DNA of 10,000 nucleotides from Trachelipus rathkii (taxonomy: Eukaryota; Arthropoda; Malacostraca; Isopoda; Trachelipodidae): assembly GCA_015478945.1 (NCBI GenBank), contig JABUQX010038844.1, forward strand, positions 1-10,000, written 5' to 3'. Below, in pieces: positions 1 to 10,000 of the stretch. The position numbers were made by a program, and so were the translations under genes. The notes beneath the pieces were generated by a model. The model had not been told where the DNA came from. It did not search any database and saw nothing but the letters and a program-made list of their open reading frames with translations. The stretch's first letter is position 1. The number at the start of each line of letters is the position of its first letter.

Positions 1-530
1 GGATTTCTTTGCTATTATACATATATTAATATAAATATATTATAATATATATATATATATATTATATATAAATAAAATATATATCAATACTAACTAACCA
101 CACTATAAGTAATATATAATATATAATAATTAAAAATAACTATATATATAAAATAAATAATATAAAATAAATAATATAATGTGATGTTAGGAGTTCTCAT
201 ACACAGATTGAAATTATATATAACTAATAAAAATAAAATAATCATAATATATAAAAAAATATAATGACCTATCACCATATATACATAACAAATATAATAC
301 ATCTATAACCTATATATATATATTATAATATAAGTAATTATATATATATCATATACATATATAATATATATATAATAAATATAATATTATATATATATAC
401 AATATATGATATATATATATATAATTATTATATATATGTATATATAAATATTTTATTTTAATCTATATATATATTATATATATATATGATATATATATAT
501 ATATATATAAGTAAATATATTAAATATATC
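1..530. repeat. AT-rich low-complexity block
   Basis: This stretch consists almost entirely of irregular (TA)n, ATAA and TAAT tracts. The only breaks are short mixed-sequence stretches around 90-110, 180-215 and 265-300. No convincing coding frame is present: the short minus-strand open frame at 90-302 is made of Ile/Tyr/Leu codons produced by the AT composition. It is best described as degenerate dinucleotide microsatellite. Confidence 0.85.
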
Positions 531-537
531 TAGTGCT

Positions 538-1060
538 AGCCGAGCTGATACGTAGATTAGCATCTTACTCTTTCAGGCGTAGGCTTTCATAGATCTCTAA
601 CTAAAATCTTGGACGAAATAGACCTTCTTATGGTGGAGGGTGGTCAAAATATTTCAGAAAGGAGGCAGAATGATTTAGGTTAGGACCTAAATTAGCAAAT
701 GGACTTCCTCGATGGTGGAAGTGAAACTTATGGATCATGAGCAATGGCTGGTTGCGCCAAGAGTAGATGTTTTCCTTTCGAGCATAGGGCTATATTGGTC
801 TGTTGAAGTTAGGCCTGTTATGTTTCGTGGGCTTTGGCAGCTGTAAGCGGCAATATTTTATAATAGTGGGGAGTAGTTTTTCGAGGGCAAGGAGTCAAGT
901 CCGCAGTTGAAGCGATTGATGTCGCTTAAGCTGCTTTCAATTTGAGCACTAATCTTATCTTTGAAAAGGTAATATGGACTCTGTCTTTGAAGAACGACCT
1001 GAGGAAGGAAGTGGAAAATCTAGACGATTTTGTAAATATTCATATAAAATTTTTTCATAT
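538..1060. other. Mixed-composition sequence, no recognised gene
   Basis: Normal-complexity DNA between AT-rich blocks. I find no long open frame, no splice-bounded exon with recognisable protein similarity and no RNA gene. A short direct repeat (TTCATATAAAATT, twice, around 1038-1067) lies at its right border. It could be a fragment of an unrecognised transposable element or unique intergenic DNA; its abrupt borders with AT repeats on both sides would fit an old insertion, but nothing proves it. Confidence 0.5.
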
Positions 1061-1189
1061 AAAATTATAATAAGATTTTTGTAGGATTAAATATTTAGTA
1101 TTAAATTATTAAAATCTTGTTGTGAGTCTAATACATTAGGGGAGACTGCGGATTGCGATAGGCGGAGGAGTTTCTACTGGTCTGAAATA

Positions 1190-1257
1190 GGTGCGGAGGA
1201 GCGCTAGCGGGCACCACGTTTTCTCGAGGTGCGGAAGTGCGCTAGCGGACTACCCCT
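1190..1257. repeat. Imperfect tandem duplication, ~39-bp unit
   Basis: Two adjacent related segments are visible: GGTGCGGAGGAGCGCTAGCG beginning at about 1190, and GGTGCGGAAGTGCGCTAGCG beginning at about 1229. Both continue into GG(G/A)C(A/T)ACC-like sequence. They sit inside a GC-rich island (1139-1280) bounded by AT-rich DNA. No coding frame or RNA gene is recognised here. It shares GTGCGG words with the island at 1410-1585, so both may derive from one repeat family. Confidence 0.55.
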
Positions 1258-1284
1258 AAATGGAGCGGGGTGCCACCTCTGATA

Positions 1285-1299
1285 TTATAGTATTATATT

Positions 1300-1330
<31 letters not shown>

Positions 1331-1405
1331 GTCTTATATATATAGATAATATATATTAGTATATTATATATTAATTATTATAATATATATATATATATAT
1401 ATATG
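1285..1405. repeat. (TA)n microsatellite with interruptions
   Basis: Runs of alternating TA, the longest around 1305-1330 and 1384-1404, are separated by short imperfect stretches such as GTCTTATA and ATTAGTATA. It lies directly between two GC-richer islands. Confidence 0.85.
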
Positions 1406-1409
1406 TATA

Positions 1410-1585
1410 TAATGCAGTACAGTGCGGTGTGGTTTCGCTCTTCTGTGCGGTGCGCATTGCAAAAGAGACTGTGCGGTGCTAAGATAACGGGTGGTGCAGT
1501 GTGGTCGGCACGACTGGATCACCAGGTGCGGTGCGGTGCGGTGCTCAAAAATCCGGTGCTCGGCAACATTTGTGCAATGATACAT
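1410..1585. repeat. GGTGC-rich island
   Basis: The words GTGCGG and GGTGC recur through this stretch. The clearest run is GGTGCGGTGCGGTGCGGTGC at about 1525-1544, with further single copies around 1421, 1456, 1471 and 1556. Composition contrasts sharply with the flanking (TA)n and AT-rich DNA. Small open frames exist on both strands but resemble no protein I know and reflect the repeat. Short subterminal GGTGC repeats are common in hAT-type DNA transposons, so this may be a transposon end or a small non-autonomous element. I see no clear terminal inverted repeats. Confidence 0.5.
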
Positions 1586-1682
1586 TAACACAAACTAACT
1601 TATCTAACTGCTCTTCATTCTAAGATTCCTACTACATATCTACACTACTGATTTCTTTCTAACCTCTCTTACTACAACTGTC

Positions 1683-1698
1683 TATAATAATATATATA

Positions 1699-1742
<44 letters not shown>

Positions 1743-2040
1743 TAATAATAATAATAATAAAAATTAATAATAATAAATAATATAATATATAATAAATAAT
1801 AATAATAATAATATAAAATAATATTAATAATTAATAATAATAATCAATTAATAATAAAATGAGTGATGTGGAAAATAAGAGAAAATGATAAATAATTATT
1901 ATTAGACAATTTTATATATTTATTATTGATTAACAACTTTATTATTTTATTATTCTTACTTTATTATTATTATTATTATTACTATCATAAGACATTATCG
2001 ATGTCATTTTAATTACGATTTTTAATTTATTAATATTATT
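1683..2040. repeat. (TAA)n followed by (TTA)n microsatellites
   Basis: AAT/TAA triplets dominate 1695-1860, and the complementary ATT/TTA triplets dominate 1950-1982 and 2030-2043. The two halves are therefore inverted relative to each other and could fold back. Between them (1860-1950) is AT-rich DNA without a gene. Confidence 0.8.
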
Positions 2041-2081
2041 ATTAGATTTGCAAAAGGCATGTTGTTATATATGGTCTTATT

Positions 2082-2098
2082 TCAAGTAGACTACTTGA
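2082..2098. promoter_or_regulatory. Perfect 17-nt palindrome upstream of candidate TATA box
   Basis: TCAAGTAG-A-CTACTTGA has eight-base arms around a single central A. It ends 18 nt before the candidate TATA box of the proposed hemocyanin promoter. The perfect symmetry in otherwise ordinary sequence suggests a site for a dimeric DNA-binding protein. I cannot assign it to a particular factor; it does not match the ecdysone-response consensus. Confidence 0.35.
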
Positions 2099-2116
2099 TG
2101 TATGGTGATTTGATGG

Positions 2117-2123
2117 TATAAAG
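2117..2123 (+). promoter_or_regulatory. Candidate TATA box of the hemocyanin gene
   Basis: TATAAAG in a locally non-repetitive stretch, 69 nt upstream of the proposed initiator ATG at 2186. A start site about 30 nt downstream would fall near 2147 and give a 5' leader of roughly 40 nt. The best initiator-like word (TCATTG, 2157-2162) is about 10 nt further than ideal, so the transcription start is not fixed. In such an AT-rich window TATAAA occurs by chance; support comes from its position before a signal-peptide-like first exon. Confidence 0.4.
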
Positions 2124-2185
2124 GAGGAAAAATGTTTCATGATTCGATTGTGTTCATCATTGACGATATAGATGAATTGTCTATC

Positions 2186-2266
2186 ATGAAAGGTCTCTTT
2201 GTTATGTCTCCTTGGTTTTGGCCACTGTTGCTTGGCTTGGCCAGCTTTCAAAATGATGACAGGCCG
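2186..2266 (+). CDS. Candidate first exon of hemocyanin (signal peptide)
   Basis: From ATG at 2186 the frame encodes 27 residues: a short basic start (MKGLFVM), a hydrophobic core rich in W, F, L and G, a plausible cleavage region near GLAS, then FQNDDRP. This is the layout of a secretory signal peptide, which hemocyanin needs because it is exported to the hemolymph. The frame ends at a GTAATA donor (GT at 2267). The FQ-acidic stretch after the core recalls the mature N-terminus of decapod hemocyanins. One difficulty: the exon ends in phase 0, whereas the best acceptor at 4711 needs phase 1. The alternative acceptor at 4725 restores the frame but discards the hemocyanin-like residues SLAQ. 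Either a single-base error lies in this exon or the weaker acceptor is used. The assignment rests on position, signal-peptide character and the donor site. Confidence 0.5.
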
Positions 2267-2339
2267 GTAATATGAAATTATACCAAATATCTTTCTAAAA
2301 AAAATATTGTTTTATTCTAAATTCATTGAGATAATAGTA

Positions 2340-2391
2340 TAATTGTCATTATAATTATTATTATTTTAATTATTATTATTATTATCATCTG

Positions 2392-2437
<46 letters not shown>

Positions 2438-2451
2438 ATTTATTATTATTA

Positions 2452-2488
<37 letters not shown>

Positions 2489-2542
2489 TATAATTATTAT
2501 TATTATTATATTATTATTATATTATTATGATTATTATATCAA

Positions 2543-2594
<52 letters not shown>

Positions 2595-2680
2595 ATTAAA
2601 TTATTATTATTATTATTTATTTTATAATTATTATTCTTTATTATTATTATTATTATTAGTTATTATTATTATTTAGGCAT
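2340..2680. repeat. (TTA)n microsatellite block
   Basis: Long runs of ATT/TTA triplets with occasional slips (ATATT, TAATT, TTTATT). The longest uninterrupted runs are around 2397-2435 and 2546-2586. The whole block reads in one orientation, complementary to the (TAA)n block at 1695-1860 on the other side of the candidate first exon. Confidence 0.9.
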
Positions 2681-2839
2681 TTTTTTATTTTCCTTTATTT
2701 TTGTTCAGTGATTAAAAGTAAACTAAACACCAATGAAAAAAAAATATATACAATAATTAATTTTGAGCTTCACATTAAATAAAAAAATTTAAATATTAAA
2801 TTTATATATATCTATTAATATTAAATTTTAAAAGAAATT

Positions 2840-2950
2840 TTTCGACTTTTTTTTGCGGTGATTAGAACAGTAAATGCCATTTTGCGCGAGCTCTCCTGCC
2901 ATGGCAATCGTTGACGCTTGCTTCTGGGGAAGGGTAGTGACGTGCTCTAT
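2840..2950. other. GC-richer island within intron 1, unassigned
   Basis: About 110 bp of normal-complexity sequence (GCGCGAGCTCTCCTGCCATGG and neighbours) inside AT-rich intron DNA. No open frame, RNA gene or repeat structure is recognised. Confidence 0.4.
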
Positions 2951-3239
2951 TTATTATTATTATTAATTTTATTTTTGTTATTATTAAGTATTATTATTGA
3001 TCTATAAAATTTTACTAATTTTTAAAAATTATTTTTTAAAATTATATTAATTATTATTATATACTTTATGATTCACGTAATAAATTTAAATAGGAAATAT
3101 ATTGACAAATTTTATTTATTTCCAGGTGTTACTCCCAAATCGATTTAGAAAGAAAGAAAATCGGTGGATTCACACTCGAAACAAATAAATTTTGGATAAT
3201 ATAAAAAATTTAAACTATATAGGATATTATTACTATATA

Positions 3240-3244
<5 letters not shown>

Positions 3245-3280
<36 letters not shown>
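3245..3280. repeat. (AT)18 microsatellite
   Basis: An uninterrupted alternating AT run inside proposed intron 1. The + strand open frame covering it (3192-3395) has Tyr/Ile composition from the repeat and is not credible as a gene. Confidence 0.9.
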
Positions 3281-3282
<2 letters not shown>

Positions 3283-3394
3283 ACAAAGTTATTTTTTATT
3301 ATATGAAAATACACTTATATACAATTATAATTACCGTATATCTATATATATTATATATATTAATCAAAAATAGCCCTTCAGTAATCTTTCCCTA

Positions 3395-3600
3395 ATGCTG
3401 GGGATGAACTGGGCCTAGGATGATGAAGCGCGTATGTTTGACACCACAACGGTGGAACTAAAAGAGATCGTGGGGTGTGGTCAAAACTGCGGTTCATCCT
3501 GCTAGGGGACCAGGTTCAATCCCAGCAGAGGGAATTTATTAAGGGGTTATTTTTATTGATACCATATAAGCCACTGCGATGAGATGTAGACAGGATGAGC
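3395..3600 (+). mobile_element. Candidate tRNA-derived SINE fragment
   Basis: A normal-complexity island in intron 1 contains a B-box-like RNA polymerase III word (GGTTCAATCCC, 3513-3523) followed by AGCAGAGGG. About 35 nt upstream is a loose A-box-like word (TGGTCAAAACTG, 3478-3489). This order and spacing are those of tRNA-derived SINEs. A stem can also form around the B box: CTGCTAGGG pairs with CCCAGCAG, with one bulged A. The outer limits are unclear, there is no distinct terminal A tail, and I see no target-site duplication. The folding does not match a functional tRNA cloverleaf, so this is not called a tRNA gene. Confidence 0.35.
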
Positions 3601-3609
3601 AGCTTTCTT

Positions 3610-3655
3610 CTAATATATCATATATATATTACTATATTATATATATATAATATAG

Positions 3656-3686
<31 letters not shown>

Positions 3687-3715
3687 ATATATATATATAT
3701 ATTTATATTAATATA
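3610..3715. repeat. (TA)n microsatellite
   Basis: Alternating TA with brief slips (ACTATATTATA, TATAATATAG). The longest clean run is about 3656-3680. Confidence 0.85.
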
Positions 3716-3744
3716 ATCATTTACTTATGTCATACGAAAGAACA

Positions 3745-4083
3745 ACTACTAATAAATAATGATAATAAATATAATAATAATATAAAGAATATAAATGAAT
3801 AATAATTAATAATAATAATAATAATAATACTATAATAAATAATAATAATAATATAATAATAAATATATAATATAATATAATAATGTTAACTATAAAATAA
3901 TAATTATTTTATCATTTAATATTAATATTAAATTAATATTATCATTATCAATAATATTAATATTATAATAAATATTTAATATTAATATTATATTAATATA
4001 ATATTATAATTATATTATATTTATAATAATATTAATAATATTAATAATATTAATAATATTAATAATATTAATAATATTATTAA

Positions 4084-4117
<34 letters not shown>

Positions 4118-4245
4118 TTTATTATAATTATTATTATTTTATTATTATAATTATAATTTATTATCATTATAATTTAATTATATTATATTTATTTAATTAC
4201 AAATTAAATTATAAATTATAATTATAATTATAATTATAATTATAG

Positions 4246-4322
<77 letters not shown>

Positions 4323-4375
4323 TTATTATTATTATTATTATTATTATTGATTATTAATTATTATTATATTATGTA
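3745..4375. repeat. (AAT)n / AATATTAAT / (TTA)n repeat block
   Basis: Three sub-blocks are visible. The first, 3750-3890, is AAT/TAA triplets. The second, 3900-4080, is ATTAATAAT-type sequence, including a 9-nt unit repeated about six times at 4028-4080. The third, 4080-4365, is ATT/TTA triplets, with a clean run of more than 20 copies at about 4249-4321. The outer sub-blocks are complementary and could pair in RNA or single-stranded DNA. No gene is present. Confidence 0.9.
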
Positions 4376-4711
4376 GTGGCTGAATAAGAAGGTGAAGTGT
4401 TGAAAATATTATTAATAGTAATAGCAGCAAAGTGGTAATATTATCAGTAGTAACAGTAATCTAATAGTTTGAAATATTAAAAGTGTTTAAGCGGTTTTAA
4501 TTTAAATCTGTGCAATAAAATAAAAACAAGAATATTTAAAAACAGTTTTATGGTTTTTGTTATTAAAAATAACATCGATTTAAAAAACGATCTTCATGCA
4601 AATATTTCTTGTCGAAATTTAGGTTATAAATTATTAAACTATAATAATAATTATCGATAGGTATGACACATATTTAAGGTCCTAGAATAATTTATATAAA
4701 TTTCTTTCCAG

Positions 4712-6947
<2,236 letters not shown>

Positions 6948-6950
<3 letters not shown>

Positions 6951-7063
6951 ACCGTCAACATCCTGAGAAAGGTTTCTTCTCAAGTCCCATCAACATCCGC
7001 AAGAAAGTTGTATCTATTCATTTGATAAGCCGTATCATGATGATCATGCATGATGACATCTAA
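6948..7063 (+). pseudogene. Frameshifted remnant of the hemocyanin C-terminus
   Basis: The last exon stops at TGA 6948-6950, straight after YPDKRP-VWFPT. Shifting frame by one base at about 6930-6933 reads FGFPLE, which hemocyanins normally have after YPDKRP. A second one-base shift at about 6952 gives RQHPEKGFFSSPINIRKK and then VVSIH, like the closing strand of the family, with a stop at 7061. A third possible one-base change near 7021 would instead end FDKPYHDDHA followed by stop. This suggests two or three single-base indels, either true lesions or sequencing errors in short homopolymers (CCC, CC, TTT). If the stop at 6948 is real, about 25-40 residues of the last beta strands are lost. 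Confidence 0.6.
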
Positions 7064-7157
7064 AAATATTTGAACAAAAGTTGTATATTTTAGTAAATCG
7101 ATATGTTGAATTGCAATTTTTTCATTGCTACTCCTACGCAAGTTTATATAAAGTATA

Positions 7158-7163
7158 AATAAA
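7158..7163 (+). terminator. Poly(A) signal AATAAA
   Basis: AATAAA lies about 100-210 nt downstream of the possible hemocyanin stop codons and just before the AT-repeat block that begins near 7186. It fits a short 3' UTR with cleavage around 7175-7190. In AT-rich DNA the word is common by chance, so placement is the main support. Confidence 0.6.
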
Positions 7164-7185
7164 GTTTAAAAAAAGAAATCTCTAT

Positions 7186-8609
<1,424 letters not shown>

Positions 8610-8617
8610 CAGGGGTG

Positions 8618-8756
8618 CGGAGTCCGTAAGTAAAGTTTTCAGATCCGACTCCTTAATTCAAATTTGAATTTCGACTCCGACTCCACTTAAACAAAATTTT
8701 CAGACTCCGACTCGACTCCGATCAGCAGTCAAATCAGAAATTCGACTCTGACTCAG
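8618..8756. repeat. GACTCC subterminal repeats of the hAT element
   Basis: The motif GACTCCGA and close variants recur around 8646, 8673-8684, 8703-8722 and 8743-8756. One inverted copy (GGAGTCCG) begins near 8619 in the terminus itself. Short repeated motifs just inside the ends are transposase-binding sites in characterised hAT elements. Their clustering here supports the transposon call independently of the protein relic. Confidence 0.7.
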
Positions 8757-9003
8757 CTTAGTGCTAACAAAGTTACAATAAAACATTTTTTGTTTCAATA
8801 TTTTTTTTTCGCTTGCTTTGAGAATAAAAAAGAATATACACTTTCCCAATGAATTATTCCAAATGCTATACGTAAATATACCGTAAAGACTAGAAAGTGT
8901 AGCAGATATCGCATCACGCATAAAGTTTTTTCTACCGCATATGCTTTGCATCCGCATGAATTTTTTGGCGGATAGTACTCATTTATGAATTATGAGACTA
9001 AAT

Positions 9004-9840
9004 GTTCCTCAGCTTTCTGTAACGCAAGGTGTTCAGACTCGTTGGAATAGTATTTTATATGCTTAAGAGGATGGGAGAAATAAATGAGCTCTCCCCTTAT
9101 TGCTTGAAGCAAACACAAAGGCTGAAAGGCCTTGACCAGTGATGATGACGAATTTTTTTGTAATTATTATCTACTCTTTCCTAACCGTTTGCAGAGGTAA
9201 CTAAGAATATTATCTCAGAAAAATTCTTGTTTGGCCCAGACGAGAATTCTCTAGTTGCACACGATGAAAGCTGTGCTATGCTGCTATTAAAAGTATAGGG
9301 GATTTCAAGGTGACAGAACATCTTAATGCTGGAGATAGATATATTTCAAATCTCAAAACGATTAACGCATACTGCAAATAGTAACTTTTTCTGGATCCTA
9401 GTACAAACAACCGAACATTTCTTGAACCACGTGCCTTCACAAAGGTTAACTTCTATTTAGTATGCCTTGTGATGAAATCGTAAAGCCAGAATTTTCACCG
9501 CAATAAAAGGAAAGATTGCAGAAAGACACATATTTTATCTGTTGAGAAACATGATAGAAGGATGAAGAATCTTGTTAGAGGTGTCAAGAGACACTCTGTC
9601 ATTGATCGAAGATTATTAAAAGTGAAAACTCTTGAATCCGATAAAGATCCATTGGTTTGACGGCGTGATAATTGTAAAAGTTTTTCACATCTTGCAGAAC
9701 TCGGCAGGAAATACTTAGCATGCCTTCAATAAGTGTAGCTGGCGAGAGCATCTTTTCATCGATGCAGATCTCATTTACGAAGAAAAGAGAAGCGAACTCT
9801 CTTTAAAAGGCTCAGAAGCTTTAGTTTTTTAACTAATTTG
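9004..9840 (+). pseudogene. hAT transposase relic, C-terminal half
   Basis: Broken frames on the + strand carry hAT transposase landmarks in the right order. VPQLSVTQGVQTRWNSIL (from 9004) holds the family's TRWNS motif. KRMGEINELSPLIA follows in another frame, then PFAEVTKNIISEKF (about 9185-9226), FLDP (about 9388-9399), and the C-terminal dimerisation region. The last comprises LAELGRKYLA (from 9691), PSISVAGESIFSS (from 9723, the P-x-S-x3-E-x-x-FS signature) and KKR-SELSLK with LRSFSFLTNL near 9811. At least four frame changes and several stops separate these pieces, so no active enzyme can be made. The N-terminal zinc-finger and first catalytic region are not recognisable in 8760-9000. 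The exact subfamily cannot be named by eye. Confidence 0.75.
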
Positions 9841-9961
9841 AGAATTATTAATTTCAAGTATTATTTCTACATATAACCTCTTTTGCAAATGGTTGGGCTG
9901 CGGGGAAAGAGATTGGTCGGCAGTGCAAAAAGAGTTGGGGTCTATCTCGCAAATTGGTAAA

Positions 9962-9996
9962 ACAAAAAAAAAAACACACAGTACACACACACACAC
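9962..9996. repeat. A-run plus (CA)n microsatellite
   Basis: A short A run is followed by CACACAGTACACACACACAC at the window edge. It is an ordinary dinucleotide repeat, possibly continuing past the window. Confidence 0.8.
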
Positions 9997-10000
9997 TACA

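Larger units (their letters stand above)
2267..4711 (+). other. Proposed hemocyanin intron 1 (repeat-filled)
   Basis: It runs from the GTAATA donor after the candidate signal-peptide exon to a strong acceptor with a pyrimidine-rich lead (TTTCTTTCCAG, 4701-4711). Most of its 2.4 kb is (ATT)n, (AAT)n and (AT)n. Non-repetitive islands occur at about 2840-2950, 3120-3190, 3370-3600 and 4375-4700. None shows a further exon I can support. A second weak acceptor (CTCAG) ends at 4725. Confidence 0.45.
8610..9850 (+). mobile_element. Decayed hAT-family DNA transposon (left part)
   Basis: The left end reads CAGGGGTGCGGAGTCCG from 8610. CAGGG-type termini are usual for hAT elements. It is preceded by CATAATAA (8602-8609), the length of a hAT 8-bp target duplication, though the partner copy is not in the window. 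Next come GACTCC subterminal repeats, then a + strand transposase relic at about 9004-9840. No matching right end (GACTCCGCACCCCTG-like) is visible before 10000, so the element is truncated or extends past the window. The end given here is the last transposase similarity, not a true boundary. Confidence 0.65.

Noticed and set aside
669..692. TTAGGTTAGG, resembling the arthropod telomere repeat
   Set aside because: Only two units occur in mixed sequence; this is too short to be an interstitial telomere.
1683..1860. CRISPR-like or satellite array
   Set aside because: Triplet repeats without spacers; this is ordinary microsatellite in a eukaryotic genome.
3120..3180. Extra exon after TTTATTTCCAG at 3124
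   Set aside because: The acceptor looks reasonable, but the following sequence has early stops in the frames examined and no hemocyanin similarity, and no donor follows convincingly.
3478..3545. tRNA gene
   Set aside because: The A and B box words are loose, the T-arm does not pair properly (CCAGG against CCAGC), and no acceptor stem is found. A SINE relic is the better reading.
8700..8957. 85-residue minus-strand frame over the hAT subterminal region
   Set aside because: Part of it translates the GACTCC repeats backwards, it matches no family I know, and the transposase relic is on the other strand.

Overview
The window is arthropod nuclear DNA, most likely from a malacostracan (probably decapod) crustacean. 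The main evidence is one recognisable gene, a type-3 copper hemocyanin on the + strand with all six copper-binding histidines and decapod-like sequence throughout. It has GT-AG introns and an AATAAA poly(A) signal, and sits among very abundant AT, AAT/ATT and A/T simple repeats, as is typical of crustacean genomes. The species cannot be fixed from the sequence alone.

Layout. 1-530: almost pure AT-rich low-complexity DNA. 538-1060: mixed-composition sequence with no gene I recognise. 1139-1280: GC-richer island with an imperfect ~39-bp duplication. 1410-1585: GGTGC-rich island, flanked on its left by (TA)n. 1683-2040: (TAA)n then (TTA)n repeats. 2082-2266: a compact candidate gene start, with a 17-nt palindrome, a TATA box, an ATG, a signal-peptide-like reading frame and a splice donor. 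2267-4711: proposed first intron, mostly (ATT)n/(AAT)n/(AT)n repeats, with a possible tRNA-derived SINE near 3395-3600. 4712-6502: main hemocyanin exon, interrupted near its 5' end by a ~255-nt near-pure T tract. 6503-6600: a 98-nt phase-1 intron. 6601-6950: last coding exon, whose predicted C-terminus appears frameshifted. 7158: poly(A) signal. 7186-7758: AT repeats ending in (TA)51. 7759-8609: no gene seen. 8610 to about 9850: a decayed hAT-family DNA transposon with a CAGGGGTGCGG left end, GACTCC subterminal repeats and a transposase broken by several frameshifts.

How it fits together. Hemocyanin is the secreted oxygen carrier of crustacean hemolymph, so a signal-peptide first exon is expected upstream. 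The 2186-2266 segment is a good candidate for it and has its own promoter-like sequence. Three problems make the gene model provisional: the phase at the first intron, the T tract inside the coding exon, and frame breaks at the C-terminus. Each could be real (a decaying or variant paralogue) or an assembly error in homopolymers. No previously undescribed system is evident. The most interesting items are the T tract in the coding exon, the reconstructed first exon and promoter, and the broken hAT element.
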